Source: Coemansia sp. RSA 922 (Eukaryota; Kickxellomycota; Kickxellomycetes; Kickxellales; Kickxellaceae). From it: a DNA stretch of 15,102 nucleotides. The stretch lies in the NCBI GenBank assembly GCA_027577415.1, contig JANBQS010000584.1, positions 1 through 15,102 on the forward strand, written 5' to 3'. The notes beneath the pieces are model-generated. The model did not search any database. It saw only the letters and a program-made list of their open reading frames with translations, and had not been told where the DNA came from. Shown here in pieces: positions 1 to 6,998 of this stretch. Numbering within the stretch: position 1 is the stretch's first letter; every line of letters begins with the position of its first letter. Made by a program: the position numbers and the translations under genes.

Positions 1-325
1 GTGTCTGTGGAGAAGCGTTGGTATACTTGTCTATGAAGTTGTGGCAGAAATCGAGCCTTGCTTCGATTTGGTCAGGCGTCAATACGTGAGGTATCACATG
101 GTCCATACAACGTTTGTACCCAAGCTGCTCAGCTACGATGTGCTGTACCCTGACAGTACTACAGAGTCCAATGTTCGCTAGCTCCTCCCAAGTAATCCTA
201 GGGTCCTCGACTATTTCGTCGTGAAATATTCCGGTCAACTCGTCATTATTTTTATTTTTGGCGCAACCTTTAAGCGCAAATTTATTTTGATTAATTAAAA
301 TAAAATAAAATGGTTCAAGCCACAT
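1..325 (-). mobile_element. Partial Tc1/mariner-like transposase, N-terminal helix-turn-helix part, cut by window edge
   Basis: On the minus strand a frame is open from an ATG at 325-323 to the left edge (108 codons, no stop). The second half reads like the DNA-binding region of IS630/Tc1/mariner transposases: an EDPRITWEELA stretch, then STVRVQHIVAEQLGYK, then VLTPDQIEARLDFCHNF, which is the usual spacing of the second helix-turn-helix and the start of the linker before the DDE catalytic core. The catalytic core would lie outside the window. Upstream of about 245 the frame passes through an A/T-rich stretch (245-310) encoding low-complexity Asn/Lys residues, so the ATG at 325 is probably not the true start and the first helix-turn-helix is missing. 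Family members insert at TA and move by cut-and-paste. Whether this copy is intact cannot be judged. Family assignment is by motif reading only. Confidence 0.68.
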
Positions 326-640
326 TGGGCGGATTATCGGGTGCAGCCGGGGCATTGGTGTCGTCGTCCGGAGCTGATTGCTGGTGATACTGAATAATGT
401 GATGAAGGCGGCCGGCCACTTGTTGCGATTCGTTTCTAAATGAGATCTTCCCATCAAGCTCGTCGTCGCCGGGATCGAAGTGGTACCACCTGTTAGACAC
501 CGTTAACCAGCGTTTTTCGAAAATGTGTGGGGCCTTGATCATGGAGTAGGAATAGTAGACGTCATGTAGAATACGCGAGATGACTGCGGATTTTTCAGCG
601 AAGGAACATAACCAAACCGTTGAGCCTTTTGCCGTCCAGT
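315..640 (-). pseudogene. Unrecognised open fragment, minus strand
   Basis: A minus-strand frame is open from the junction at about 640 to a TGA at 317-315. The internal ATG at 542-540 would give 75 residues ending in an acidic, Pro/Ala-rich tail. The composition is protein-like (Trp, Tyr, His and charged residues well mixed, for example MIKAPHIFEKRWLTV), but I do not recognise a family. The frame has no natural start: at 641 the sequence changes abruptly into the reverse orientation of a Fanzor 3' fragment. It therefore looks like the surviving end of a gene or mobile element broken at 640/641. It lies in a different frame from the adjacent transposase remnant and overlaps its first codons. 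It could be a fragment of the same or another transposon, or a chance open frame. Confidence 0.3.
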
Positions 641-1010
641 GACAAGTACAAAGGATCATCTGAGCAGCAGTTGTTTAATCGGAACGAGGCGGCTGTTATG
701 AACTTCCGGCGGATCGTCGATAGTCTTTGCGAGACCGGCGATATTCCCCAGGCGTTGAAGCGTTCTACTCCCAGACCAACGTGTACAGCAGCTGGCAAGA
801 GAGCAGCGACTACTAGTAGGAAGACACCGTCTAAGCGTTCGCGTAATGGCACCTCCTAGGCCCTTCAACTATAATATTTCCGGCACGTTATCGCAGAGCT
901 TGAAATAGCTCGTGTGCTCCAATAAGTTTAACAAGATGAGTGTGTTGGCATTCCAACACTGGGCTCGGCGAGGTATGCTGTCATGGCATATGTCTTCGGC
1001 CCATGGGCAA
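641..1010 (+). pseudogene. Fanzor (eukaryotic TnpB-like) element, 3' fragment, copy 1
   Basis: Bases 641-1010 match 7961-8330 without a single gap at 92% identity (29 differences in 370 bp by hand count). The coding part (641-859, stop TAG at 857-859) encodes only the last part of the nuclease: the residues after the zinc ribbon, the LFNRNEAAVMNF segment that corresponds to RuvC-III, and the basic Ser/Thr/Lys-rich tail. The zinc-ribbon cysteines and everything upstream are missing, and the sequence before 641 is unrelated. The match continues 151 bp beyond the stop codon and ends sharply at 1010. The RuvC-III position carries Asn rather than the expected Asp. This is a 5'-truncated relic, not an active gene. 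Confidence 0.75.
860..1010 (+). ncRNA. Candidate Fanzor guide-RNA scaffold / right end, copy 1
   Basis: This non-coding tail follows the Fanzor stop codon and is shared with the second copy (8180-8330): 6 differences in 151 bp against 22 in the 199 coding bases before it. It can form small hairpins: 896-900 with 907-911, 942-948 with 953-959 (7 bp, 4-nt loop), and 974-978 with 986-990. A 10-bp palindrome lies at 999-1008, two bases before the shared boundary. In known TnpB and Fanzor loci the guide RNA is transcribed from the 3' UTR and right end, with the guide read from flanking DNA; the guide here would start near 1011. Transcription is not shown by the sequence, so this is an inference from family knowledge plus conservation. 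Confidence 0.35.
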
Positions 1011-1445
1011 GGTATTGCTTAACTCGGAAAATAGCTACTCGAGCTTGATCCATTTTGTGTAACATTTCAATGCCAAAACTTGCTAAGGTTCGTATGTCTC
1101 TTTCTCGAATCGAGTTAAGAAAAAAACCTTAGAATTATGAATTGCTAAGGAATATTTTCCAACAACGTGGCAAATGCTGCATAGGCAGTAAACGAACACG
1201 TCAGCCCAATGCGCTAGGCTGATATTATCTCAATGCCGCAGCAACTCATTGTATTCGAGTACATAGATAAAATATTAAATCATTGCTGCGGTAATCAATA
1301 GTGCAACTAGATGTTTGTCGTCAGAATGCTTTGCCGGCATCCCTTTTTCTCTTCTCTTCTTTTCATCTATTCATCTTTCTAGCCCTGTGAGCTAGATCCA
1401 ACTTTGACATTGCAACTAAAGATCACTAACTTCCTATCATCTGAG
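1011..1445 (+). promoter_or_regulatory. Upstream region of the ABCC transporter, rich in inverted repeats
   Basis: This 435-bp gap contains no convincing gene. It holds several exact inverted repeats: CTAAGGTT/AACCTTAG (1083-1090 and 1126-1133), with the TTGCTAAGG word repeated directly at 1080-1088 and 1142-1150; TCAGCC/GGCTGA (1201-1206 and 1217-1222); and CCGCAGCAA/TTGCTGCGG (1236-1244 and 1283-1291) around an A/T-rich core. A C/T-rich tract (about 1340-1380), common just upstream of fungal starts, precedes the ATG. The CGG-containing inverted repeat has the form of a zinc-cluster regulator site, but no factor can be named. Confidence 0.4.
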
Positions 1446-4400
1446 ATGAGTTTCTTGACCGAGCAGCATTCTGGCGTTTGTCAGCTACAGAGCGCCCTGT
1501 TTTGGCGCTGGGACTGGGAGCGTGATCCATGTATTCGTGCCGTGTTTGTCGATGCGCTGCCACCCGTGCTTGTTGCGGCTATGGCCTGGAAGATGCTTGG
1601 CTCTCCTATGCTAGGCGCCGCCAAGCAGACATCGCTGCCATGGCTGGTGGGCTCGGCTGCCAGTCAGAGCGATAATCGCATGTGGATCGGGCCGCTCGTT
1701 GCCTGCTTGGCTCTTGTCCAAGCACTAGTGCAGGGAGTCGCCACCTATCGCTTGCTCTTCGCCGAGCCTCTTGTCGTTCCTCTAGTGCTGGCAGCAGGGG
1801 CTGTATTTGTTAGTTGGCTTGTGGCTGCCGTATCGGCCGTTGGTCAGTTTTGGCGTTACCTTCAATACCGTCGCAGCGGGTATTTCGGTTTGTTCGGTCC
1901 AGCGTTGCAGGGTTTTGTGGCAGCCAGCCTAGTTTCAAATCTGGCAGAAGTGTACTTTGCCTTCTTCGTTCGTACGCGTTGGCACGCCTCGTTCGACAGT
2001 GACAGTGTGCGTTTGCTAGTCGTGCTAGGCATCACTACGGCTGTATCTCTCTTGCTGCTCATAGTACGCGATCTGCCCAAACGTAGCGCTGCTATCGCCT
2101 TGCCCGAGGAGTCTGAGCTGCTAATGGATTTGACTGACACGCCGAGCATCGGCATTAGGCGCTTGACCCATGCTGAGCCGTCAAAGCAGAAGTCACCAGA
2201 GGTCGGCAGCTCTATTCTGTCCAATGCGCTATTCTGCTGGGTCAACGGGTTTCTAGAACTGGGCAAGAAGCGTCAGCCACAGCAGGACGACTTGTACGAG
2301 CCACCCAGCAAGTTTATGCCCGCATCTGCGTGGGCTAGATTTGATGCCCAGGCAAAGCCCGGAAGGAGTCTGCTGTGGCAGCTGCTATGGACGTTCAAGT
2401 TTGAGATCGCAGAGCAAGCCATCCTGAACCCTATCGTCATCTTGCTCGATTATGCCCAGCCGTTCATAATGCAGCAGATCCTGCGCTTCATCGACAGCTA
2501 CACCAAGGACCACTCGATTGGACTGCGCTATGGCTTCTTCTTGGCTGGCTCCATGCTGGTCTCAAACATTCTGCTCACCTTTGTCGAACAGCAGCAAGCG
2601 TGGCACTCGCGGTCGCTAAGCATATATGTGCGCAATATTGTCGTTTTCAAGCTCACGCAAAAGACTGCACGCCGCAGAGCCAAGGAGGCATCGTCGCGCG
2701 AGTCGTCGGAGGCTAATGGTGGCAAAGACACCTCGGAGGGCAGGGCGTATAACGTCCTGACGACAGATGTGTCGCGTTTGTCCAAAATGTCGGCGCTAGT
2801 CCAGGCTATATTTGTGCTGCCGTCGCAGCAGATTGTTGGCGCTTATTACATGTACCATCTACTGGGCCTGGCTGGAATTGTTGGTGCTTTGCTGCTGGTG
2901 GTTGTGCTGCGCGTATCGCAGACCTTAATTGGTCGCGCCAACTCTATCGAGGAAAAGCTGGGATCCCTCAATGACCAGCGACTTGCCACGACTAGCGAAG
3001 TTATTCGAGGTATTGCGTCGGTTAAGCTGTTTGGCTGGGGCTCGCGCTTTATAGAAGTGGTTGGCGAAAAACGTGCCCATCAGCTGAAGGCGTTGTGGCA
3101 AAGAGCCAAGACCTGGGCGCTCATTCACTTTGTCACTCTGGGGTCGCTGCCGTTCATCAACTTTGCCATGTTTGCTATCTACAGCACTCGCCACGACGTC
3201 AATGCCGAGACGATTTTCACGGCCGTAGCAGTGTTTATGTTAATTCAGCGCTCAGTTGACTGGATGCCGGGGTTGTTTGCCGAGGCGGTGAGTGTCGTGG
3301 TGTCGTTCCGGCGTATCGAGTCGTATCTCAGCCACCCAGAAGCGCAGTCGTTGGATGACAGAGTACGTACAGGTAACGTGGCAGCAGTTGGCTTTCAGGA
3401 CGCCTATTTGACATGGAACCACCCGCTGCCAGCCGGTTTTGAGAGACAATCTGGGGCGACGACGCCGACGTTGACGGACAGCGTGACTCCATTTTCGCTT
3501 AGTGGACTTGATGTTTTGTTTCCAACTGGCCAGCTGTCGCTTATAGGCGGACCTACTGGCAGCGGCAAGTCGTCAGTGCTATCGGCCCTTATTGGAGAGA
3601 TGACGTTGCTCAGCGGCCAAGTGCTTATTCCTACCTCTGTCTCGGACGGAGCGACCGCGGGCCAGTTTGGCGGGCAGACCACGACGGTTCTGAGCGATAT
3701 TGCCTATGTGTCGCAAGAGCCATGGCTGCGCAATGCCACTATTCGAGACAACATCTTATTTGGTGAGACCTATTGTCAAGATCGCTATGAGCAAGTTTTG
3801 CGAGTCTGTGCGCTTATACCCGACTTGCGCATCTTGCCTGCTGGAGACATGTCGGAGGTTGGCGAGAGGGGAATTACGCTTTCAGGTGGTCAGAAGCAAA
3901 GGGTGGCCTTGGCGCGTGCCATTTACTCGAGCCGTCGGATCCTACTTATCGACGACTGTTTGTCGGCTGTTGACGCTCATACGGGAAAGCACATCCTTCA
4001 TAAATGCCTGCTGAACGACAGCGGCTTGATGCGTGGTCGCACCCGGATCTTAGTCACTCACCACATGCCTATGTGCTTACCGCACTGCCAGTTTGTCGTT
4101 CTGATGCGAGGTGGAGTCGTAGAGTTCCAGGGTCCGCCGACTGGGCTCTCTGATGCTAAAATCTCACTATGCGCTAGCAATGACAGCAGCGACGATATTG
4201 ACGCTGGTGCCGAGTCTGAGAGGGATGTTGGACCAACTCAAGACGAGCTGAATGCCAAGCGGACAGCGGCGGCGGCAGCGATGGCATCTACTGACGCCAA
4301 TGCGGTGAAGAGGGCGCATGGGCAAATTGTGGAAGACGAAGTGAGGCTACAAGGACTTATCAAGCTTGACACTTGGAGGTTGTACCTTGCACAGTGCGGC

Positions 4401-6224
4401 GGCTGGCCATTTATCATCTCATGCCTGGGATGTATTGTAGCCACGCAGCTCCTAGCTACCTACAAGGACTACTATCTAGCGACGAGGTTGGGTCGCAAGA
4501 CTGGCAGCGGCAAAAGCGAAGGCAGCAGTACTGGCGACAAAGTTTTGCACTGGCTCGTCGTTTACCTTGCAATCAGCTTTTTGTCTGCAGTTATCAGCAC
4601 ATCGACCTTGCTATGGACCTACCGTGGCAGCTTGCGAGCATCCGTTGCGCTTCACGACCGCTTGCTCCGGTCGATCGTCTATGCTACGCCTCGGTTCTTA
4701 GAGACGACCCCACTCGGGCGGATGATGGCGAGGTTTGCCAAGGACTTGCAAGTTATCGACACGGACATCATGGAAATTATCTTCTTTTTCCTGCGCTCAT
4801 TGCTGTCGGCCCTCATAACTCTCGTCATCATATCGTCGACCGTCCCGCTATTTACCGTCGTCGGTTTGGGCGTGCTCTTAGTGTATGCAGATCTGACGTG
4901 GTCGTTTATGCAAGCGCAGAGGGAGTGCAAGCGGCTGGAGGCCACTAGCTTTGCGCCCATGATATCGCTGTACTCTGAGATGATCCCGGGCTGCGACACG
5001 ATCCGGGCCTTTGACATGCACCAGGCGTATATGGAGGAGATGCGGAGCCGGTTTACAGCCTATCTCAGCGCTGACTTTATCTTGCGCTCTACGAGGCGGT
5101 GGCTGGGCATGCGTATCGGACTCACGAGCTCGATGGTTTCGTTCTCGACTGCTATGTTCATCTTGCTTAGCATCGACTCGTTCAATAGCGGGCTGGCAGG
5201 GTTCGTGCTAATCTACGCTGTCAACTTCTGGACCGAAGCGATTGTCGTGGTTCGGCGCTACAGCGACCTGGAGCTGTCGCTCAATTGCGTCGAGCGCGCC
5301 CACCAGTACATGGTAATTAACCAGGAAGCAGCATCGAACACGCTGCCAGAGAACAGGCCAACTTCAGAGTGGCCCAGCACCGGCTCGCTAGCTGTCAGGG
5401 ACTTAGTTGTCGGCTATACGAGCAGCACGCCTGCCTTGCACAGCATTTCGTTTACTGTGCAACACGGCGAGAAAATCGGTGTCGTTGGCCGAACTGGCGC
5501 CGGAAAATCTACTCTGTCGTTGGCACTGCTTCGGTTTATTGAGGCGACTAGTGGTCAGATTTTGCTCGATGGCGTGGATATTTCGACATTGGGACTAGAG
5601 GAATTGCGGCAGAGAATCACGATTATCCCGCAAGACCCGGTCCTGTTCAACGGAACTATTCGGTTCAACCTGGATCCATTTAGTGACCATTCAGATGCGT
5701 TGCTACTCGATGCGCTTCGCCGCACTACCTTGCTCAAGGAATGCCAGGGTTTAAGCGGCGATAGCAGCACCGAATCTGAGGACTTGGTTGGGCTCAGCAC
5801 CAATAGCAGCGTGGCGGCGTTTGTGTCGCTGGATGATCTGCTTGTAAGCAATGGCCAGAATCTTTCGCTGGGACAGCGACAGCTGGTGGCACTAGCGAGA
5901 GCTTTGGTTCGGCGGTCCAAACTGGTCATCATGGATGAGGCGACGGCGTCGGTAGATTTTCAGACCGATGAGAATATGCAAAGAGCCATTCGCGGGTCCG
6001 AGTTTGCTGATTCTACTCTGCTGTGCATTGCTCACCGACTGCGTACGATTATTGACTACGACCGCGTACTGGTTCTAGACGATGGTAAGGTCATCGAGTT
6101 TGACACACCAGATAATTTGATTAACCGCGAGGGCGGCAGCTACTTCCGCTGGCTGTGCGAGAACAGTGGCGAGTTTGACTTGTTGCAATCCTTAGCTAAG
6201 AATAAGGCCAATAGCATAGCATAG
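1446..6224 (+). CDS. ABCC (MRP/Ycf1-type) full-length ABC transporter
   Basis: This 1592-residue ATP-driven exporter belongs to the class that moves glutathione conjugates, organic anions or metal-thiol complexes out of the cytosol, usually into the vacuole. The substrate here is unknown. Five hydrophobic segments in about residues 25-215 form a TMD0, followed by the L0 linker, TMD1 (about 330-640), NBD1, an acidic and Ala-rich linker, TMD2 (about 985-1290) and NBD2. NBD1 has Walker A GGPTGSGKSS (701-710), signature LSGGQKQR (812-819) and Walker B ILLIDD (832-837), with Asp instead of the catalytic Glu, as is typical of ABCC NBD1. NBD2 is canonical: Walker A GRTGAGKST (1348-1356), LSLGQRQL (1473-1480), LVIMDE (1493-1498) and His1530. 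The frame is open to a TTG at 1404, but the first ATG is at 1446, after a pyrimidine-rich tract. It has no introns and appears intact. An internal 329-bp piece is duplicated downstream. It is flanked on both sides by Fanzor relics. Confidence 0.95.
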   Translation: MSFLTEQHSGVCQLQSALFWRWDWERDPCIRAVFVDALPPVLVAAMAWKMLGSPMLGAAKQTSLPWLVGSAASQSDNRMWIGPLVACLALVQALVQGVATYRLLFAEPLVVPLVLAAGAVFVSWLVAAVSAVGQFWRYLQYRRSGYFGLFGPALQGFVAASLVSNLAEVYFAFFVRTRWHASFDSDSVRLLVVLGITTAVSLLLLIVRDLPKRSAAIALPEESELLMDLTDTPSIGIRRLTHAEPSKQKSPEVGSSILSNALFCWVNGFLELGKKRQPQQDDLYEPPSKFMPASAWARFDAQAKPGRSLLWQLLWTFKFEIAEQAILNPIVILLDYAQPFIMQQILRFIDSYTKDHSIGLRYGFFLAGSMLVSNILLTFVEQQQAWHSRSLSIYVRNIVVFKLTQKTARRRAKEASSRESSEANGGKDTSEGRAYNVLTTDVSRLSKMSALVQAIFVLPSQQIVGAYYMYHLLGLAGIVGALLLVVVLRVSQTLIGRANSIEEKLGSLNDQRLATTSEVIRGIASVKLFGWGSRFIEVVGEKRAHQLKALWQRAKTWALIHFVTLGSLPFINFAMFAIYSTRHDVNAETIFTAVAVFMLIQRSVDWMPGLFAEAVSVVVSFRRIESYLSHPEAQSLDDRVRTGNVAAVGFQDAYLTWNHPLPAGFERQSGATTPTLTDSVTPFSLSGLDVLFPTGQLSLIGGPTGSGKSSVLSALIGEMTLLSGQVLIPTSVSDGATAGQFGGQTTTVLSDIAYVSQEPWLRNATIRDNILFGETYCQDRYEQVLRVCALIPDLRILPAGDMSEVGERGITLSGGQKQRVALARAIYSSRRILLIDDCLSAVDAHTGKHILHKCLLNDSGLMRGRTRILVTHHMPMCLPHCQFVVLMRGGVVEFQGPPTGLSDAKISLCASNDSSDDIDAGAESERDVGPTQDELNAKRTAAAAAMASTDANAVKRAHGQIVEDEVRLQGLIKLDTWRLYLAQCGGWPFIISCLGCIVATQLLATYKDYYLATRLGRKTGSGKSEGSSTGDKVLHWLVVYLAISFLSAVISTSTLLWTYRGSLRASVALHDRLLRSIVYATPRFLETTPLGRMMARFAKDLQVIDTDIMEIIFFFLRSLLSALITLVIISSTVPLFTVVGLGVLLVYADLTWSFMQAQRECKRLEATSFAPMISLYSEMIPGCDTIRAFDMHQAYMEEMRSRFTAYLSADFILRSTRRWLGMRIGLTSSMVSFSTAMFILLSIDSFNSGLAGFVLIYAVNFWTEAIVVVRRYSDLELSLNCVERAHQYMVINQEAASNTLPENRPTSEWPSTGSLAVRDLVVGYTSSTPALHSISFTVQHGEKIGVVGRTGAGKSTLSLALLRFIEATSGQILLDGVDISTLGLEELRQRITIIPQDPVLFNGTIRFNLDPFSDHSDALLLDALRRTTLLKECQGLSGDSSTESEDLVGLSTNSSVAAFVSLDDLLVSNGQNLSLGQRQLVALARALVRRSKLVIMDEATASVDFQTDENMQRAIRGSEFADSTLLCIAHRLRTIIDYDRVLVLDDGKVIEFDTPDNLINREGGSYFRWLCENSGEFDLLQSLAKNKANSIA

Positions 6225-6279
6225 AACGGTTACATATTCCGCAAATTCAGATATCGAATTAACCACAATACAAAACATT

Positions 6280-6608
6280 GTGCCCATCAGTTGAAGGCGT
6301 TGTGGCAAAGAGCCAAGACCTGGGCGCTTATTCACTTTGTCACTCTGGGGTCGCTGCCGTTCATCAACTTTGCCATGTTTGCTATCTACAGCGCTCGCCA
6401 CAACGTCAATGCCGAGACGATTTTCACGGCTGTTGCAGTGTTTATGTTAATTCAGCACTCAGTTGACTGGATGCCGGGGTTGTTTGCCGAGGCAGTGAGC
6501 GTCGTGGTGTCATTCTGGCATATCGAGTCATATCTCAGCCACCCAGAAGCGCAGTCGTTGGATGACAGAGTACGTACAGGTAACATGGCAGCAGTTGGAT
6601 TTCAGGAC
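6280..6608 (+). pseudogene. Decayed partial copy of the ABCC transporter (TMD1 segment)
   Basis: These 329 bases match 3073-3401 of the transporter gene (residues about 543-652, end of TMD1 and the approach to NBD1) without gaps and with 15 differences (95.4%). Both ends break sharply: on the left after an A-rich stretch, on the right directly into the sequence leading to the second Fanzor relic. The frame is still open but has no start codon, lacks all ATP-binding motifs and runs into unrelated sequence, so it is a fragment rather than a gene. Eleven of the 15 differences are C to T or G to A in the copy, and nine of those destroy a CpG present in the parent. It lies only 55 bp behind the parent stop codon, in the same orientation. 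Confidence 0.9.
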
Positions 6609-6998
6609 AAGGGTTGCAGCTTAGACTGTAGTATAGTATCATTATTTAAAGGAGTTTATTGTTGTTTACAAAATAGAACTTTATCTTTTCTTTTATTTAT
6701 TTTGAATTACATTTTGTATCACACAATCCGTAATATATCTTGCATGCATAATCCAGTATTTTGGTAACTGTGACAGTGTTTGGGGGGTTTTTTTTTGGAT
6801 AGCAAGGAATAGTAGAGACCTTAAAGTCACCACCACACAGCTTTTGTGAGCAGTCATGAGCAGATAAAAGGCCATGGCTACACTGGCTAGATATTCTTTC
6901 CTTCTAAAAAAGTTCATTACTTTTCCCCTTACCACACACATACTCTATTGGACATCATCTTTTGTTTTTATTCTTTATTGCCTGAGTTACCTTTACGG
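6609..6998 (+). other. A/T-rich leader of the second Fanzor relic; left element end not resolved
   Basis: This 390-bp stretch lies between the transporter fragment and the first Fanzor ATG. It holds A/T-rich sequence (about 6640-6730), a run of six G followed by nine T (6782-6796), and no open frame that reads like protein. It probably contains the element's left end and promoter. Copy 1 lacks this part, so there is nothing to compare and the boundary cannot be placed. I see no terminal inverted repeat matching the right end. Confidence 0.35.

Noticed and set aside
1104..1114. CTCGAATCGAG resembling a tRNA B box
   Set aside because: No A box, cloverleaf or acceptor stem could be built around it; it is just a short inverted repeat.
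1404..1445. Upstream extension of the ABC transporter to a TTG codon
   Set aside because: A TTG start is not expected in a fungal nuclear gene. The first ATG is at 1446, and the 14 extra residues overlap the pyrimidine-rich leader.
4679..5932. Antisense and off-frame open frames within the transporter gene
   Set aside because: They have no motifs, sensible start context or independent support; the transporter frame explains the region fully.
6280..6608. RIP (repeat-induced point mutation) as cause of the copy differences
   Set aside because: Classical RIP favours CpA to TpA; here nine of eleven C-to-T or G-to-A changes are at CpG and only one is at CpA.
6291..6767. Separate 158-residue membrane protein
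   Set aside because: It is the partial copy of the transporter running into unrelated sequence, with a TTG rather than ATG start and no conserved domain of its own.
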